Of a stretch of DNA of 64,000 nucleotides, positions 54,971 through 64,000 are shown one piece after another. Position 1 is the stretch's first letter; the number at the start of each line of letters is the position of its first letter. A program made the translations under genes and the position numbers. The notes under the pieces were generated by a model. It had not been told where the DNA came from and did no database searches. It was given only the letters and a program-made list of their open reading frames with translations. The stretch is taken from assembly GCA_026315105.1 (NCBI GenBank), contig CM048755.1, positions 211,160,333 to 211,224,332 of the forward strand, given 5' to 3'. The stretch comes from Locusta migratoria (Eukaryota > Arthropoda > Insecta > Orthoptera > Acrididae).

Positions 54971-56789
54971 TGTATGATTTAATTTATTTGTTCAAAATGC
55001 GCTGCCTGTAAAACAGTCGGATGTCATAGAGAAGTGCAGAGCATTTACTACCTTGCTTATTATTACACATTTGAGCATTGTAGTGACTGCTATTACATGT
55101 GTGGGGGAATGTGCAGTTTCTTGTGGACTTCTTCAGAGAAATGTACAAAAACTGTATTGTATTGAAAATTTGCAGGCAAGATTTTGTGAGCATCATAGGT
55201 AATTTGTATTCCCATAGTAGTTGAATTAAATGTGTTATTTACATAGAATGTGGAGGTGTCTCCAATATTTGCATAATCAATAGTCATTGCACAATGCCTT
55301 AGTTCTACTGCAAGTGACCACACTTGCTGGAAAGATGTGGCTGTTTTCTTCTGTTGGTATTGTTCACTTGTTATTTGAATTCAGTATTATAATTTTTTGT
55401 ATATTACAGGCAGATTTGATTCTTCTTCTTGTTCAATCAGCAGTCAGTTTTCAGGCTTTTGGTATCTCAGATATAAGAGATTTACTATTCTGAATCCACA
55501 CTGTCTGTATAGTTTTGTGAAATTAAGTTGTATTTCCAATTTCCTGAACTTGCTAATTGACAGTTTTTTGCATACATAAGAAAACAGCCCTAGAAGGGAG
55601 TTAACACTATTTTCTGGTATTTTCAAATTCACTTGACTTTATTATAAATATGTAAAGATTATGGTAAATGTAAATTCGATCATTTTAATGTATCATTTTC
55701 AGTTTTGCTCTAATGGAGAATCTACTGCTAATGAAAAATTTGTGTCCAATTTAAATGACAACATCAAATACATTAGTATTACTAGAAATTTGTTTCTATA
55801 AGCATATTGTATTCCTGACCAGACACATGTTAGTGGGACAGGTGGATGGGCATGCCATGGCCACAACACATTATCAGCATGTGAATGTACACTGATTCAG
55901 CAATAAAAGCACGCATGTTAATGAATATCACCCAGTTATGCAAACTTAAGATCTAAAGAGACTGGTAGCAATGTCATGTTCATTAACTGAGTAATAACAG
56001 CATATATTCTGATTCACATATTCATACATGTAAGGGCCACTGTTTGAAACTTCAATGCAGTTGTTCAGATGTGTGCAGTGTACTCAATATCTTGAAAATG
56101 AGTGCTCTTAGCTGAGACACCAGGCAAACAGTAATAATAAAATACAAAAATGGAAGAACACAGGCCAAGAATGGCTGCACCTGGATACAAAATAAATTGC
56201 CCAACTATGTCAAAACTCATAAACAGCAACATTGACAGAATGAAGAATTGATAGCTAGACAAATACTTTTGAGGACAGAAGAAACCAAGAATAAGACTGA
56301 TGCTTGGTGACTGTTTTACAGCATGCTTGTAGTTCAGTGATTGACAAACTGAGTGCAGTGTTGCCAAACAATGCATGTTAGCAGTGGACAAACTTATACA
56401 GGTAGGTGTCTGTTCAGCGACAGTTGTTTCTTCATCATGCTACTTAGCAGAAATGACAACAGTGCGTGGACCCTCTTCCACAGGCACATTTTGCAATGCC
56501 TGCATCCCTGATGCTTGAAAATCTACCAAGCCCTCCATATGGCCATGGTATAACAGTGCTAGATTTTTATAAATGTAAATGCTTCACAAAAAATTGCTGA
56601 GAGAATGACTGTAATCAACTGAACTTACATTATAATACCACATTTGTTTTATTACAAAATTTTATTTGATATACTTAAATCATCTAATAATAAAGAATTT
56701 TATGAGTGTGAAGTGTGCAAGTTTTTCCAATATAGCTGTTATAGAAATTATATTCATATAATGGAAATTCTCCAAAGAGATGATAGAGT
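54971..56789. other. Intergenic sequence, nothing recognised
   Basis: AT-rich, with short overlapping frames on both strands. No repeat family recognised. Confidence 0.45.
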
Positions 56790-58007
56790 ATTCTTCAAAA
56801 GAGATAGACTGGCTGGTCAGTACTTACCTTAGTTCTGTACTGCTGATAGTCAAACACAAACAGAAGAGAAAAAGGATGAAAAAATAGTCCTTTCTTTTGA
56901 AACTGGGTTCCTTCATCAGGTAGGAGAGGAGGGGAGACAAAAAGAACAGAAGGGGAAGGTTATTCATGTCATAGGCCATGAGGTGGTGATGGGTTATGTG
57001 TCAGGATTGTGGAAGTCAGAGATATTGTCTGTTAGTTCTGACCCATGCCAAAGAGAATAGATCAAGCAGTAAAGAGAAGTGAACCAAATAATGCTGAGTA
57101 GGTGATTTGGAAGAAGAGTTAGGGAAAAGGTTTTAAATTAACAGCAAAAGATACAGAGACAACAACATGTCTGATAGTTTCCTCTCCTGCAACAATCCTA
57201 CAGACTTTGTCTGCAAGTGGATCTCCTGAGCAGTCCATTCCTACCCTTCCAGAAACAAAGTTCATAACCCCAGACCTCCCAGAAGTATCCCCTTAGTCAC
57301 CCAGTGCCATCCCGGCCTGGAATGCCTCAACAAATTGTTCTTTCAGGGCAATGACATTTTCAAGTCTTGCCCTGAAATGTGATTATTGTTCCAAAGTATC
57401 CTTCCCACACCACCCAGAGTAGCATTCTGCCATCCTTCCAACCTTCGCAACATCCCCGTCAAACCTTACAACATCCCAAAATAACCCTCCCTATATAACG
57501 ATTCCTATTCCTGTAACCGATCCTGCTGCAAAACCTGTCCAATGCATCCTCCCACAACCATATACTCCAGCCCCACCACAGGAAAAACCTACACCATTCA
57601 AGGCAGGGCCACATGCAAAACAATTTATGTCATCTACCAACTATCATGTGTCCACTACACATCATTTTATGTTGGTACAAACACCAACATATTGGCTGAA
57701 TGCATGAACAGTCACAGATGACTGTTTGCCTGTGGGACACCCAATATCCTATTGCAGAGCATGCCCTCCAGCATGATACCATGGATGTTGGCATGTGTTA
57801 CACCACATGAGCCATTTGGATAATACCATGAAACACCAGTCCATCAGAGCTACGGAGATGGAAACTTCTCCTCCAACATATCCTCACCCCCCCCCCCTCC
57901 AATCATCCACCTGGCTGAAATCTATGCAAACCTCTCCCCCTCCTCCATCCTCAACTCACTTATTCATTACTCATTTCTCACCGCCTTCCCTGCCTTCCTC
58001 TTATATA

Positions 58008-58061
<54 letters not shown>

Positions 58062-58345
58062 TGTCTTTCCCTGTTAATTAAAAACCTTTTACCTAAACCC
58101 TCTCCCCCATCCTCCACTCAGCATTATTCAGTTCACTTCACTTTACTGCTTGATCTATCCTCTTTGGTATGGCTCAGTACTAACATACAGTATCTCTGAC
58201 TTCCATAATCCTGACACATCATCCATCACCACTTCATGGCCTAGGTTGTGAATAACCTTCCCCTTCTGTTCCCTATTCTCTTTTGCTTCACTCCTTTCCT
58301 ACCTGATGAAGGAACCCAGTTCCAAAAGCTAGTGATGTTTTTCAT

Positions 58346-58400
<55 letters not shown>

Positions 58401-58441
58401 TGTGTGTGTGACTATCAGCCAATCTATCTCTTTTGAAGAAT
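56790..58441 (+). mobile_element. Penelope-like element with long inverted terminal arms
   Basis: The left arm (56790-57150) and right arm (58065-58441) are reverse complements over about 370 bp. They share TATTCTTCAAAAGAGATAGA at the outer ends, AACTGGGTTCCTTCATCAGG, GAAGGGGAAGGTTATTCA and AGATCAAGCAGTAAAG. The right arm carries an extra (GT)n tract at 58351-58410, and a second (GT)n lies at 58012-58060. Between the arms is a Penelope GIY-YIG endonuclease remnant. Penelope-like elements are known for terminal repeats in direct or inverted order, which this fits. CTGATGA at 58303-58309 begins a hammerhead-like core that is imperfect here (AAAA instead of GAAA). Confidence 0.82.
57495..57725 (+). 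pseudogene. Penelope-like GIY-YIG endonuclease domain, degraded
   Basis: The + strand reads CNRSCCKTCPMHPP (about 57512-57555), the Cys-rich linker C.R..CKTCP that precedes the endonuclease in Penelope-like elements. It is followed by TTGKTYTIQGRATCKTIYVI, then YQLSCVHYTSFYVGTNT and LAECMNSHR. VIY....C......YVG.T.... R...H is the family form of the GIY-YIG motif; the second half is YVG here and the conserved Arg of the helix is replaced. A stop follows at about 57720. The reverse transcriptase is missing. Confidence 0.8.
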
Positions 58442-58524
58442 AAATTATATTCATACATAATTAAGACAAAGATGGTCATTGACCCTTTCTTTACTAGGCC
58501 CAAACTCTTAAGGGAATCACTAAG

Positions 58525-58700
58525 TAAAATGGCACTAGACTCGCATTTGGGAGGATGGTGGTTCAAATCAACATTTAGCCATCAAGATTTTGGTTTTCTA
58601 TGATTTTCCTAAATGCCAGGATGGTTCCTTTCAAACAGCATGACTGATTTCCTTTCCCATGCAAACCAGAAACAGTCCAAGCAAAATGCATTGAGTAATG
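58525..58700 (+). repeat. SINE family 3, head and centre
   Basis: The head AAATGGCACTAGACTCGCAT with GGTGGTTCAAATC (B-box) is followed by AGATTTTGGTTTTCTATGAT, AAATGCCAGGATGGTTCCTT and CAGCATGACTGATTTCC, matching the family copies at 13300-13540 and 41560-41800. This copy best preserves the tRNA-like head. Confidence 0.82.
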
Positions 58701-58900
58701 AGTGAAAATTGGCAGGGACACTACATTTGTAGTGTGTAGTTGACAACTTGTGTCTAGCTGGAGGCATGCTAGGATAATCCATGCAACAGTGGTGATCACT
58801 GTATCCTAGTGGCGTAGTAGTCAGTTGAACTGAATAATAAGCAAATATCAAATACTAAATCATTTTCCAGAGACAAATTTTGTCTCAATATATATCAGAG

Positions 58901-59137
58901 ATATGAAACTGAAGGAGAAGCATTCAATTAAAGTTTGTTTGATGGCCGGGATTGAAAGCCAGGACCTCCTGCTTACTAGGTGGGTGCTATTAACCACTAT
59001 GACAGTCCGTGCAGTTACTGTATCCTTTGTCATGGCGGCTTAGTGGTTATAGTGCCCGCCTAGTAATTGGGAGGTACCGAGTTTGAATGCCAGCCATGCA
59101 CAAATTTTAATTAAATGCCTCTCCTTCAGTTTCACAT
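58901..59137. repeat. Inverted pair of tRNA-like repeats
   Basis: The right arm (59028-59137) reads GGCGGCTTAGTGGTTATAGT, CGCCTAGTAATTGGGAGGT and GAGTTTGAATGCCAGCC, a tRNA-like head with A- and B-box-like parts, then a body AATTTTAATTAAATGCCTCT. The left arm (58901-59004) is its reverse complement with about 85% identity by eye. The spacer is 23 nt. Confidence 0.88.
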
Positions 59138-59145
59138 CCCTGCCT

Positions 59146-60600
59146 AATAAATGAGAGACACAGGGCACAAATTTTCAACTTTCCACGGTGATTTAATTCA
59201 TTTCCCACTGGGATCTAATATTATAAATTCCTTGGTATCTTGATTATAAAAATTGTTACTATGCCATCTTGGTCTGTTCATTTTCTCTTTGTTCGTATAA
59301 TAAGGCAGAAAAATTATAAATGATGTAATAATAAAAATATGAAAAACTAAATTCCATCCCACACAGGCCTCGAAAGGCCCATCGGGTACCGACCGGTCGC
59401 TGTGTCACCCTCTGCCAGAAGGTGTCAATTGATTTGGTATGGAGGAGGACATCGTCAATGCCCCACAATCCTGACATTGTCTCTGTTTTTGTGACTAGAG
59501 CTGCTAATTCTCAATCAAGTAGCTCCTCAAATGGCTGCACAAGGGCTGAGTTTACCCTACTTGCTGACAGTGCTTAACTTAAGTGATCTGATGGGCACCA
59601 GTGTACCCACTGCAGCACAGCCATTGGAGATAAAAATATGAAGGATTTGTAATTATTTAGGTTCAGTTTATTGTATTTATATACATAAATATGTGCTTAA
59701 GTGTCAAATGTTATTTGTAAATTCCATGTTCCCACTCTAATCTAATCACATGATTATGTACCTTTTCTTTCAGGAACAAAATGTCAAGGCAACCGTACAA
59801 ATTAACACAAAAGTGATTTGGAAAAACCAACAAATTGACATGAGCAACACAAGCTTGATGAACAATGGAAGAAGACACAAAACGTTTTTCAATTCTGATT
59901 TGCTCACTGATCAATGGAAAATCAACCTTGTGTGTCTGCCATCCACATGCTGGTGGACTCGGTAGGGATTTCTTGTGAGTGTTTCTCATAGACTGGCCAG
60001 GGTCAAGAAACAGCTATTTTAGTGATGGCAGAGGGAATTAAGATTGAGGTGGAAGTCCAATTACAACATGGAAACATTGTCCATCTATGAGCAGAAACCA
60101 CAATGAGATTGACTTATGAAAAAATATAACCAAAAAAATATAATACTTGTGGTTTACTAGAGATCCTAATGAATTTCAACACTTTGAGTGTGCTTTTTCT
60201 GCCTGCATCTGACAATATGATGATAGCAAAAGATTGTTTTTCCAGTCCATGAAATTTGTTGATGCTAAAATTAAATGCGAGCTGCTCATCTATTCTCTGA
60301 CTACAGCAAAGGCATTACTATTTTCTGTGTGCTCCTTTTTGGTGAAGTTCAAAGTCAATATCAGTTTCAAACTGGACTTTCCGATTGTAAAAATGCATTG
60401 CACTGTGTACAGAGAGTTAAAGGGCAATTCACTCAAGATTTAGTGTTGAAACAATGCATATGAAGTACCTGAAATTATTACATTTACAGGTCAATAGTGC
60501 AGGTGGTACTGAGGTATCAGGTACTGATCCAATGCTGAAACACCCATATTAGTACGTGCTGTAGGGCGGCAATGCAAGCAGTTATTCTGGCATAAATAAT
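59146..60600. other. Intergenic sequence, unrecognised frames
   Basis: At 59773-59965 a + strand frame follows a CTTTCAG acceptor-like site and reads EQNVKATVQINTKVIWKNQQ; no domain recognised. Frames at 60234-60463 likewise match nothing I know, and part may belong upstream of the LINE at 60600. Confidence 0.4.
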
Positions 60601-62575
60601 AAACGCTGAAAGAAAGGAAAATGCTGGACCAAACAAAGAGACGGAGATCGGGTCAATGAAAATTGACAATAAAATTGTTACAGATGGTATCAAAATAGCA
60701 AACATTCTCAATGACAATTTTATAAATGTGGTTGAGAACTTAAAACTGGAAAGAAAGAGTCCAAAGAAAAAGGATACAAAGTTAACAAAATATTCATACA
60801 GCACTATGTTCTTGAGGCCTGTTACAGAAGATGGGCTAAGGAAAACTATACAGAAACTGTAGGCCAAGAAATCAGCTGGCGATGATTGAATATCAAATCA
60901 TGTGATACAGTTAGTAAGTGAGCACATACTCACACCATTAGTAGATATAGCAAACAGCTCTTTTAGAGATGGAATTTTTCCAGAGAAATTGAAGACAAGT
61001 AAGGTAGTGCCAGTGTACAAGAAAGGAAACAAGGATGATCCCAACAACTATAGACCAGTCTCTCTGATATCAGGATTCTCAAAAATATTGGAAATGCTCA
61101 TGTATAATAGATTAGTTGACTATCTGGACAAACACAATATTCTTGTACCATCACAGCATGGTTTCAGAATGGGTAAATCTACAGAATCTGCCATTGCTAG
61201 TCTGACACAATATGTTATACAGTGTTTAGACGAAAAGAGAGTTGTAGCTGTGATGTTTCTGGACCTCTCCAAAGCATTCGACACTGTTGAACACGACATA
61301 CTGTTAAAAAAACTGGAAAATTATGGCATTCGTGGGCTATCAGGTGAATGGATTGAATCATACATGTGCAACAGGAAACAATATGTTTCAATAGGGAACT
61401 CATTTAGATCAGAAACCAAAACCTAATATGGAGTACCGAAGGGTTCCGTAATTGGGCCCCTGCTGTTTAATCTTTGTGTAAATGATATAGGTGGTGAAGA
61501 GAAAGAGAAAAAAATATTGTATGCTGATGACATGACAGTATTGAACCATGGGCAAAATATGTAACAACTTTAGAGAAGTGCATTTATTTCAGCAAACATA
61601 ACAGCTCAGTGGCTTACAGAAAATGAGCTCGTTATAAACCTAAAAAAAGACTATGTTTACAGTGTTCAGAAACAAAGAGAAGTCAGTGCAAATGAATTTA
61701 AAGGTCAATGATATGTATCTGGAAGAAGTAGAATCCACAAAATTTTTAGGTGTTATTGTAGACAATGAGCTGAAATCCAAAAAGCATATTAACCATGTCT
61801 GCAAAAAACTAAGCTCTGTTATATTCATCATGAAGCAACTGTCACAATATGCAGACAAACAGCTATTGTGCACAGTATATCATGGACTCTTTGAACCATA
61901 CCTGCAGTATGGAATGACAGTGCGGGGGAACTCAAACATCCAAGAAACGAAAAAATTGTTCACGTTACAAAAGAAAGCAATCGGGATCATACTAAGAAGA
62001 TAGAACTCTGAGACCTGTAGAAACTGCTTCAAAAGTCTAGGCATCTTAACTTTCACGTCTTTATACATCTATAAAACAATAACGTACATCACAAAAGAGA
62101 TTTCACTGTATGATACAAATGCAAGTGTCCATACCCACAACACACGGGGTAAGAATGGAATAAGAAACATACCCCACCGACTGACAATCCTTGAAAAAGG
62201 ACCTCAGTACTTGGGCATCAAGTTCTTAAGAAACTTGCCAAAAAATCTTCGAGATAATATACATGGCAATAAGTTCTGAAGGAAACTGAAAGACTATCTA
62301 ATGGAAAAGGAATTTTACAGCATTGAAGAATACTTGCTTAATTAATTTCGTACAAAGTGTTAATACACTCTAGTGAATTTGTGAAAAGTGACATTTGATT
62401 GTTATATACATGTCTTACACATGACATAACTTGTATTAAATTAAATATGTATATGTTTGCTGTTGCACATTATGAGATAAGTGAAAATGAATTGATGTAT
62501 CCTATATTACATGTGCATGTATTGTACACAATGTAATCCTACAGGATCAAATAAAATTCAATTCAATTCAAATCT
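60600..62575 (+). pseudogene. Non-LTR LINE with intact YADD box, decayed
   Basis: RT motifs in order: LNDNFINVVENLKLER, KKSAGDD (stop) ISNHVIQLV, VVPVYKKGNKDDPNNYRPVS, SQHGFRMGKSTESAIASLTQ, VMFLDLSKAFDTVEHDILLK, stop, YGVPKGSVIGPLLFNLCVND, ILYADDMTVL (61518-61548) and KFLGVIVDNELKSKKHINHV. The C-terminus reads ASVHTHNTRGKN...PQYLGIKFLRNLPKNL. The 3' end carries AATAAAATTCAATTCAATTC, a short repeat tail. Internal stops (about 60888, 61424, 61563) and frame changes inactivate it. It resembles the copy at 37867-39400 in its C-terminal HTHNTR..NLP region. Confidence 0.85.
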
Positions 62576-62579
62576 ATTT

Positions 62580-63670
62580 GCTCATACAGATGGCAGATAC
62601 TGTCTTGGGATAGCTTTCCATGCCTGCTGGACCTGTTAAAGTAGTTGTACAAGAGTTGTCAGATGATGAGTTGCACATGCCAAGTTGTCATCCAATCATA
62701 TCCCACACTGCTTGGAGACAAGTTCAGAGATCATGCTGGCCAAGGAAGTTGTTGCAAATCTTGTAGAAGACACACAATGTGTGGGTGAGCTTTAGCCTGT
62801 TGGAATAATACATCACCTTCCTCTTGCAAAAATTAAAAAACATTGTGTCCTACAACATTCTGAATGTACACATAGCTGGTCAGTTTTCCCTCCACTAACT
62901 CCAAAGGTGAACTAGAGTTGTAGCTTGTCACACCCCAGACCATAAGTCCTGGGTTGAAGCCACGTCTTGAACTAATGCACTCTACAAGACAGATCTCGCC
63001 AGGACTATGTCATGTGTAATCGACCATTACTGTCATGCAGAAAGAATCTGCTTTCATCACTGAAGACCTTGGCCCACCATTCCATCCTCCAAATGATCCA
63101 CCAATTGACCTGTGCTCATTGATACTGCAGTGTGACTGGAAGATGGGCTGCAAGTGTGTGTGTGTCTATAGTCCCATTACTAGTAGGCAAAAATTAGTGT
63201 TGACATATCTGGGCTCACAAACCCTTTAATCTGTACTCTGGTAGCTGTACAATCTGCCACTGCTGACCTTAGAGTACAACTATTTTGGCGAACATCTGTG
63301 CTATGTGGACATCCAAATCCTCATCTGTGGCTGTGAAACTGTTCAGGTAACAACTGCAACCACAATCGTTGCACAACTGATGCAGTGCATCAGACTTGTG
63401 TAGTAATGTGGTAATTCTTGGATAGGATGATCCTGCCAATTGGTAGGCCACAATTTGATTGTTTTCAAACATGCTTGGTTGGCTCTAGGAAGCAAGAAGG
63501 CATCTCCAATGGCATGGTCCTGTTTGCTTGACACAGTAATATCACATGGAGCCTTATGGCGGTACAAATTTCCTATTAACGGGTACACTTTGAAACCATT
63601 ATCACTACATCTACTATCCCAGAGGTGGCATCTGCCACCACCACATCAAACTGATGTGGGATCATGTGAG
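62580..63670 (-). pseudogene. Tc1-like transposase remnant, reverse
   Basis: Minus-strand reading gives WWAKVFSDESRFFLHDSNGR (about 63080, first catalytic Asp in SDESR), NPGLMVWGVTSYNSSSPLEL (62950), EGKLTSYVYIQNVVGHNVL, LFQQAKAHPHIVCLLQDLQQ (second Asp position lost, QQDNA reads QQAKA) and LPWPA.SLNLSPSS (the Glu region also altered). Frame changes separate the blocks. Confidence 0.78.
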
Positions 63671-63679
63671 ATATGATAC

Positions 63680-64000
63680 ACAGATTAGATTAGATTAATA
63701 CTTGTTCCATTGATCATATATACGACATTTCGTAATGATGTGGAATGTCTGAGATAAGTAAATGTTGACTATCTGTCAGACTTTTGATGCTACTTGGTAA
63801 GTGACCAAAGACCTTGGTCACAATATTCATATATACATATAGGAATATATTGTATTCAGGTATTGATTACATTTGTAATTTGTGTGTGATACAGTACAAA
63901 ATTTTGCTGTCGCAACTCTACTTGAGGTTCTCATGGCCTAAGAGTGAGGTACCATGGGGCTACCATAATAGTGAAAATGTCATTCTCATTGCCCTCTAAT
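63680..64000 (-). mobile_element. Probable LINE 3' end (TTAGATTAGA tail), reverse, cut by the window edge
   Basis: CAGATTAGATTAGATTAATACTTGTTCCAT..GATCAT..ATACGACATTTCGTAATGATGTGGAA at 63681-63750 resembles the 3' end of a LINE family with a GATTA-repeat tail that I recognise from insect genomes. No coding part is readable before the window ends. Confidence 0.4.

Noticed and set aside
57795..58199. 134-codon frame with Pro- and Cys/Val-rich repeats
   Set aside because: Mostly translation of a (GT)n tract and pyrimidine-rich Penelope sequence.
1..64000. CRISPR arrays, operons, rRNA genes, attachment sites, replication origins
   Set aside because: No regularly spaced repeats with unique spacers and no prokaryotic gene organisation; the repeats are microsatellites and transposons.

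Overview
The window is eukaryotic, intron-rich and crowded with transposable elements. The SINE and LINE families, the abundant GT, AC and AT microsatellites and the very long introns fit a large insect genome. An orthopteran (grasshopper or locust) is my inference from repeat families I recognise; the species is not shown by the sequence. No bacterial operon, CRISPR array or rRNA gene is present.

Host gene: the only convincing host gene is the 3' part of an ERI1/Snipper-type 3'-5' exoribonuclease on the + strand. It has four spliced exons (4937-5071, 23108-23305, 30188-30284, 30720-30784), phase-consistent GT/AG junctions, a stop codon and a polyadenylation signal. The 18 kb first intron and 6.9 kb second intron are mostly decayed transposons. 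The 5' exons with the DFEAT motif were not found and probably lie before position 1.

Layout of 1-31 kb: remnants of Tc1-like, mariner/IS630-like and hAT transposases, CR1-like LINE pieces, and several tRNA-derived SINE families. A 3.5 kb Merlin (ISXO2-like) transposon sits inside a LINE copy, and a SINE sits inside that Merlin. A 345 bp inverted-repeat element lies 70 bp before exon 2. A TA-cored palindrome and a Penelope-like terminal repeat with a hammerhead-like core lie before exon 3.

Layout of 31-44.7 kb: a Tc1-like element, a reverse CR1-like LINE carrying two SINEs with clear target duplications, an inverted pair of Penelope RT fragments, a reverse LINE with an intact FADD box, a forward I-group LINE with an RNase H domain split by a SINE, further SINEs, and mariner and Tc1 remnants.

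Layout of 44.7-64 kb: an inverted-repeat transposon with a 6 bp target duplication contains a hAT element with a perfect 8 bp duplication. A near-full-length 4.24 kb CR1-like LINE (48991-53227) is inserted into an RTE-like LINE fragment. It has an SGNH-esterase ORF1 and an endonuclease/RT ORF2, and a U UUU UUA slippery heptamer lies at the ORF1/ORF2 overlap in the right phase for -1 frameshifting. This copy is dead: one frameshift, and loss of the three residues covering the RT catalytic aspartates. Downstream are an opposed RTE fragment, a Penelope-like element with long inverted arms, an inverted pair of tRNA-like repeats, a decayed LINE with an intact YADD box, and a Tc1-like remnant.

The best candidates for something undescribed are the slippery site, the inverted-arm Penelope element with hammerhead-like cores, the 6 bp-duplication transposon and the Merlin-like element. 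All protein assignments come from reading motifs by eye, without database searches.
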